From contig JAYTCQ010000337.1 in assembly GCA_043736395.1 (NCBI GenBank), forward strand, positions 1 to 43,308: a stretch of DNA of 43,308 nucleotides, written 5' to 3'. The notes below the pieces were generated by a model that did not search any database, was not told the DNA's origin, and saw only the letters and a program-made list of their open reading frames with translations. Source of the DNA: JAFDVL01 sp043736395 (GTDB lineage: Bacteria; Acidobacteriota; Blastocatellia; RBC074). Shown here piece after piece: positions 41,458-43,308 of this stretch. Both the position numbers and the translations under genes were made by a program. Position 1 is the first letter of the stretch. Each line of letters opens with the position of its first letter.

Positions 41458-43308
41458 CTATCGCTTCCGAGGCCAATCAAGTTCGACTTGCGATTTGACG
41501 TGACCGTTCATCAATTCTTCCTTCGCAAACCAGCTTGGTTTCATTTGCGCTTGGCTGAAAAGTTTTTCAGCTTGATCGCTATAATGCGGAGAATCTTTGC
41601 GGTCGCTTTGTCCGATTGGCGGTTGTGTGAAGCTTCTGATTGGCCTACTCAAAACGATGACTTCGGTCGAAGTCTGACCGCCATAGCCCCAGCGCGTATG
41701 GTCTTCGCGCTCTGGATTAAAATTAACGGAACGCAGCGTTGCCATCCCTTCAGGCAGCAAAGAACCTCCGCCGACAGGCCATGATTTTTCATCACGTCCA
41801 ACACGAAAAACATCGCCGAAGACTGCCTGTAAATCTTTATGATTCGTCCGCATTCGTTTCGCGGCGTCGCTCAAAGCTTCCACCAAAAGCTTTTGTTCAG
41901 CCTCGGTGATCGGCGCAGCAGGCTTGCTCCAACCAAAGACATCAAGGTAATCATTCACCTTTCCAACCATTGCGATGTATGCCTCCTGCGGCATTTTTTT
42001 CGTCAATGAATTGCGCCAATAATAAAATTTCAATGCTCCTGCGGAACTGGCGAGCGAATAACCATCCCAGCTTTGAATGCCCTGCAACACAGCCTGATAA
42101 TCAGCATCGCTTTTGAAAGCGGCTCCGAATTTTTGATCTGCTTCGGTTAATGTTTTGATCCACCGATCAAATTGCTGGCAGTAAGAATCGAGTGCCAAAG
42201 ATTTCAGATCTTCGACTGATATTTTCGGATGCGCCTCTAACCATTTGACCGCCGAATACGCGCGCTGATGCGTATTTTTGATGCGATCATTGAACATGTA
42301 AAACGGAAATTTTTCCGCTTGCAACGGACTATTCACCATCATCGTGTCGGGCGGCGTATTACAATTTTGCATGTAGCCGTTTGGCGGATTCAGGATCGAA
42401 AGCAAATCACTGGTCGGATGAATTCCCAGCCATTCTGTTTTTGAAGTCGAACCATCTACGGGCTTCGTCCAGTCATATCCCTTCGGACGAATCGGGACGC
42501 GTCCAGTGCGCTGATAATAAATATTTCCGCTGGTGTCAGCGATCATGATGTTTTGCGGCATGACGCGTCCGCCTTCCAAAGCACGCATCGCACCTTTGTA
42601 ATCTTTGGCAATGTTGAATAAATATTTGGATTCGATGTAGCCAACATCTTCGGCGTAAGCGAGCTGCGCGGCATACGCGATACCGCCTTTCTTCGCGACG
42701 ATGGGGCCGTGATGCGAATCGTAAAAAGTAATTTTGCGCGGCTGATTTTCGCCTTTCATCGTGATCTGTACTTTGCGCGGTTTCAATTTGCGCCAGCCTT
42801 CATCGTACTTGTAGGAAAGCGGGTCTTTCGGATTGAGTTGCAAGGCAAAAACATCTGCCGTGTCCGGCCCGCCAGTCGTATGCGCCCACGCCACCTCCGA
42901 CGAATGTCCAAGCCCGACATACGGCACGCCAGCCGTCGCGAATCCGCTGGCATGAATGTCTCCCGCGTGCAGCCGCAATTCCCAAAATCGTTGTCGTCCA
43001 AACCATCCCAGATGCGGATCAATAATCAACATCGCAAAGCCTTCCTTCGAACGCGACGGAGAAATCGCCATTTGATTGGAAGCCCGCATGTCTACTTGAA
43101 AATTTGGTGTGACGCCGATTGCTCTTAAATCGCCGAGCGCCTGTCCCGCTGGCCAACCCCAAATATATTGGCGGCCAAACGCGACGGGCATAAATTTATC
43201 TACACGCCGCTTTCCCCACCACGCGGGAACTTCATTCGGATGCGCGTCTATATAATCATTGATGCCAGCGATGAAGGCTTCAATTCCGGCGCGGACTTCC
43301 GGCATGAT
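41458..43308 (-). CDS. Penicillin acylase-family amidase, 5' end beyond the window
   Basis: This frame runs off the right edge, so the signal peptide and most of the alpha chain are missing; about 616 residues are visible. The autoprocessing site is RASNQMAISPSRS, with Ser (codon 43078-43080) as the expected nucleophile of the beta chain. Other family landmarks are LIIDPHLGWFGRQRFWELRLH, GLGHSSEVAWAHTTGG, DSHHGPIV, IADTSGNIYYQRTGRVPIR and YMQNCNTPPDTMM. It is clearly different from the acylase at 12444-14831 (SNQM against SNNW at the nucleophile) and resembles the aculeacin/acyl-homoserine-lactone acylase side of the family, a guess from memory. It probably heads a transcript with the HEAT gene. 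Confidence 0.9.
   Translation of the reverse strand: MMPEVRAGIEAFIAGINDYIDAHPNEVPAWWGKRRVDKFMPVAFGRQYIWGWPAGQALGDLRAIGVTPNFQVDMRASNQMAISPSRSKEGFAMLIIDPHLGWFGRQRFWELRLHAGDIHASGFATAGVPYVGLGHSSEVAWAHTTGGPDTADVFALQLNPKDPLSYKYDEGWRKLKPRKVQITMKGENQPRKITFYDSHHGPIVAKKGGIAYAAQLAYAEDVGYIESKYLFNIAKDYKGAMRALEGGRVMPQNIMIADTSGNIYYQRTGRVPIRPKGYDWTKPVDGSTSKTEWLGIHPTSDLLSILNPPNGYMQNCNTPPDTMMVNSPLQAEKFPFYMFNDRIKNTHQRAYSAVKWLEAHPKISVEDLKSLALDSYCQQFDRWIKTLTEADQKFGAAFKSDADYQAVLQGIQSWDGYSLASSAGALKFYYWRNSLTKKMPQEAYIAMVGKVNDYLDVFGWSKPAAPITEAEQKLLVEALSDAAKRMRTNHKDLQAVFGDVFRVGRDEKSWPVGGGSLLPEGMATLRSVNFNPEREDHTRWGYGGQTSTEVIVLSRPIRSFTQPPIGQSDRKDSPHYSDQAEKLFSQAQMKPSWFAKEELMNGHVKSQVELDWPRKR

Noticed and set aside
1..43308. 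CRISPR array, insertion sequence or prophage
   Set aside because: No regularly spaced direct repeats, transposase, integrase or phage structural genes were seen on either strand.

Overview
The window most likely comes from an Acidobacteriota genome of the Blastocatellia (subdivision 4) type. The evidence is the mix of families: a VWFA-related Acidobacterial-domain protein, a TIGR02999-type ECF sigma factor, a Ser/Thr kinase fused to a PD40 propeller, TAT-exported isoquinoline-1-oxidoreductase-like molybdoenzymes, several signal peptides ending in Ala-Gln, and a run of sulfatases. This is inferred from family content; there is no rRNA or other phylogenetic marker except recQ. No tRNA, rRNA, CRISPR array, transposase or prophage gene was seen.

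Layout. 1-5194 (+): tail of one gene, then two aldehyde/xanthine-dehydrogenase-like molybdoenzyme modules separated by a four-way-junction palindrome. 5195-8554: an AT-rich single gene joining an Mrr-type nuclease domain to a NACHT/STAND NTPase and a helical C-terminus, the best candidate here for a poorly described (anti-phage) system. 8922-12295 (-): Uma2 nuclease-fold protein, a VapBC-like pair translationally coupled to a secreted esterase, a large inverted repeat and an exported amidohydrolase. 12444-17977 (+): penicillin-acylase-family hydrolase and a Ser/Thr kinase with propeller sensor, meeting a convergent GH18-like gene whose 3' end overlaps the kinase by 26 bp. 19239-21883 (-): small beta-barrel protein, a duplicated dimeric alpha-beta-barrel-like exported protein and an eight-TPR membrane protein. 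22214-23175 (+): ECF sigma factor overlapping crcB by ATGA. 23286-25931 (-): DUF2330 protein and uronate isomerase UxaC. 26109-29231 (+): VWA protein that appears to have lost its last 18 residues to an in-frame stop. 29306-43308 (-): recQ, a four-gene GMC oxidoreductase/sulfatase operon, a HEAT-repeat gene broken by a homopolymer frameshift, and a second penicillin acylase cut by the window edge.

Functionally most of the window is periplasmic or exported catabolism: oxidation of aldehydes or N-heterocycles, de-sulfation and oxidation of glycans, hexuronate use, amide and ester hydrolysis. Signalling genes (kinase, ECF sigma, TPR) and defence/addiction genes (nuclease-NACHT, Uma2, PIN pair) are interspersed. 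Intergenic regions are rich in long, near-perfect palindromes of several unrelated sequences. Two share an unusual architecture of short side hairpins flanking a long central hairpin and deserve a genome-wide search.
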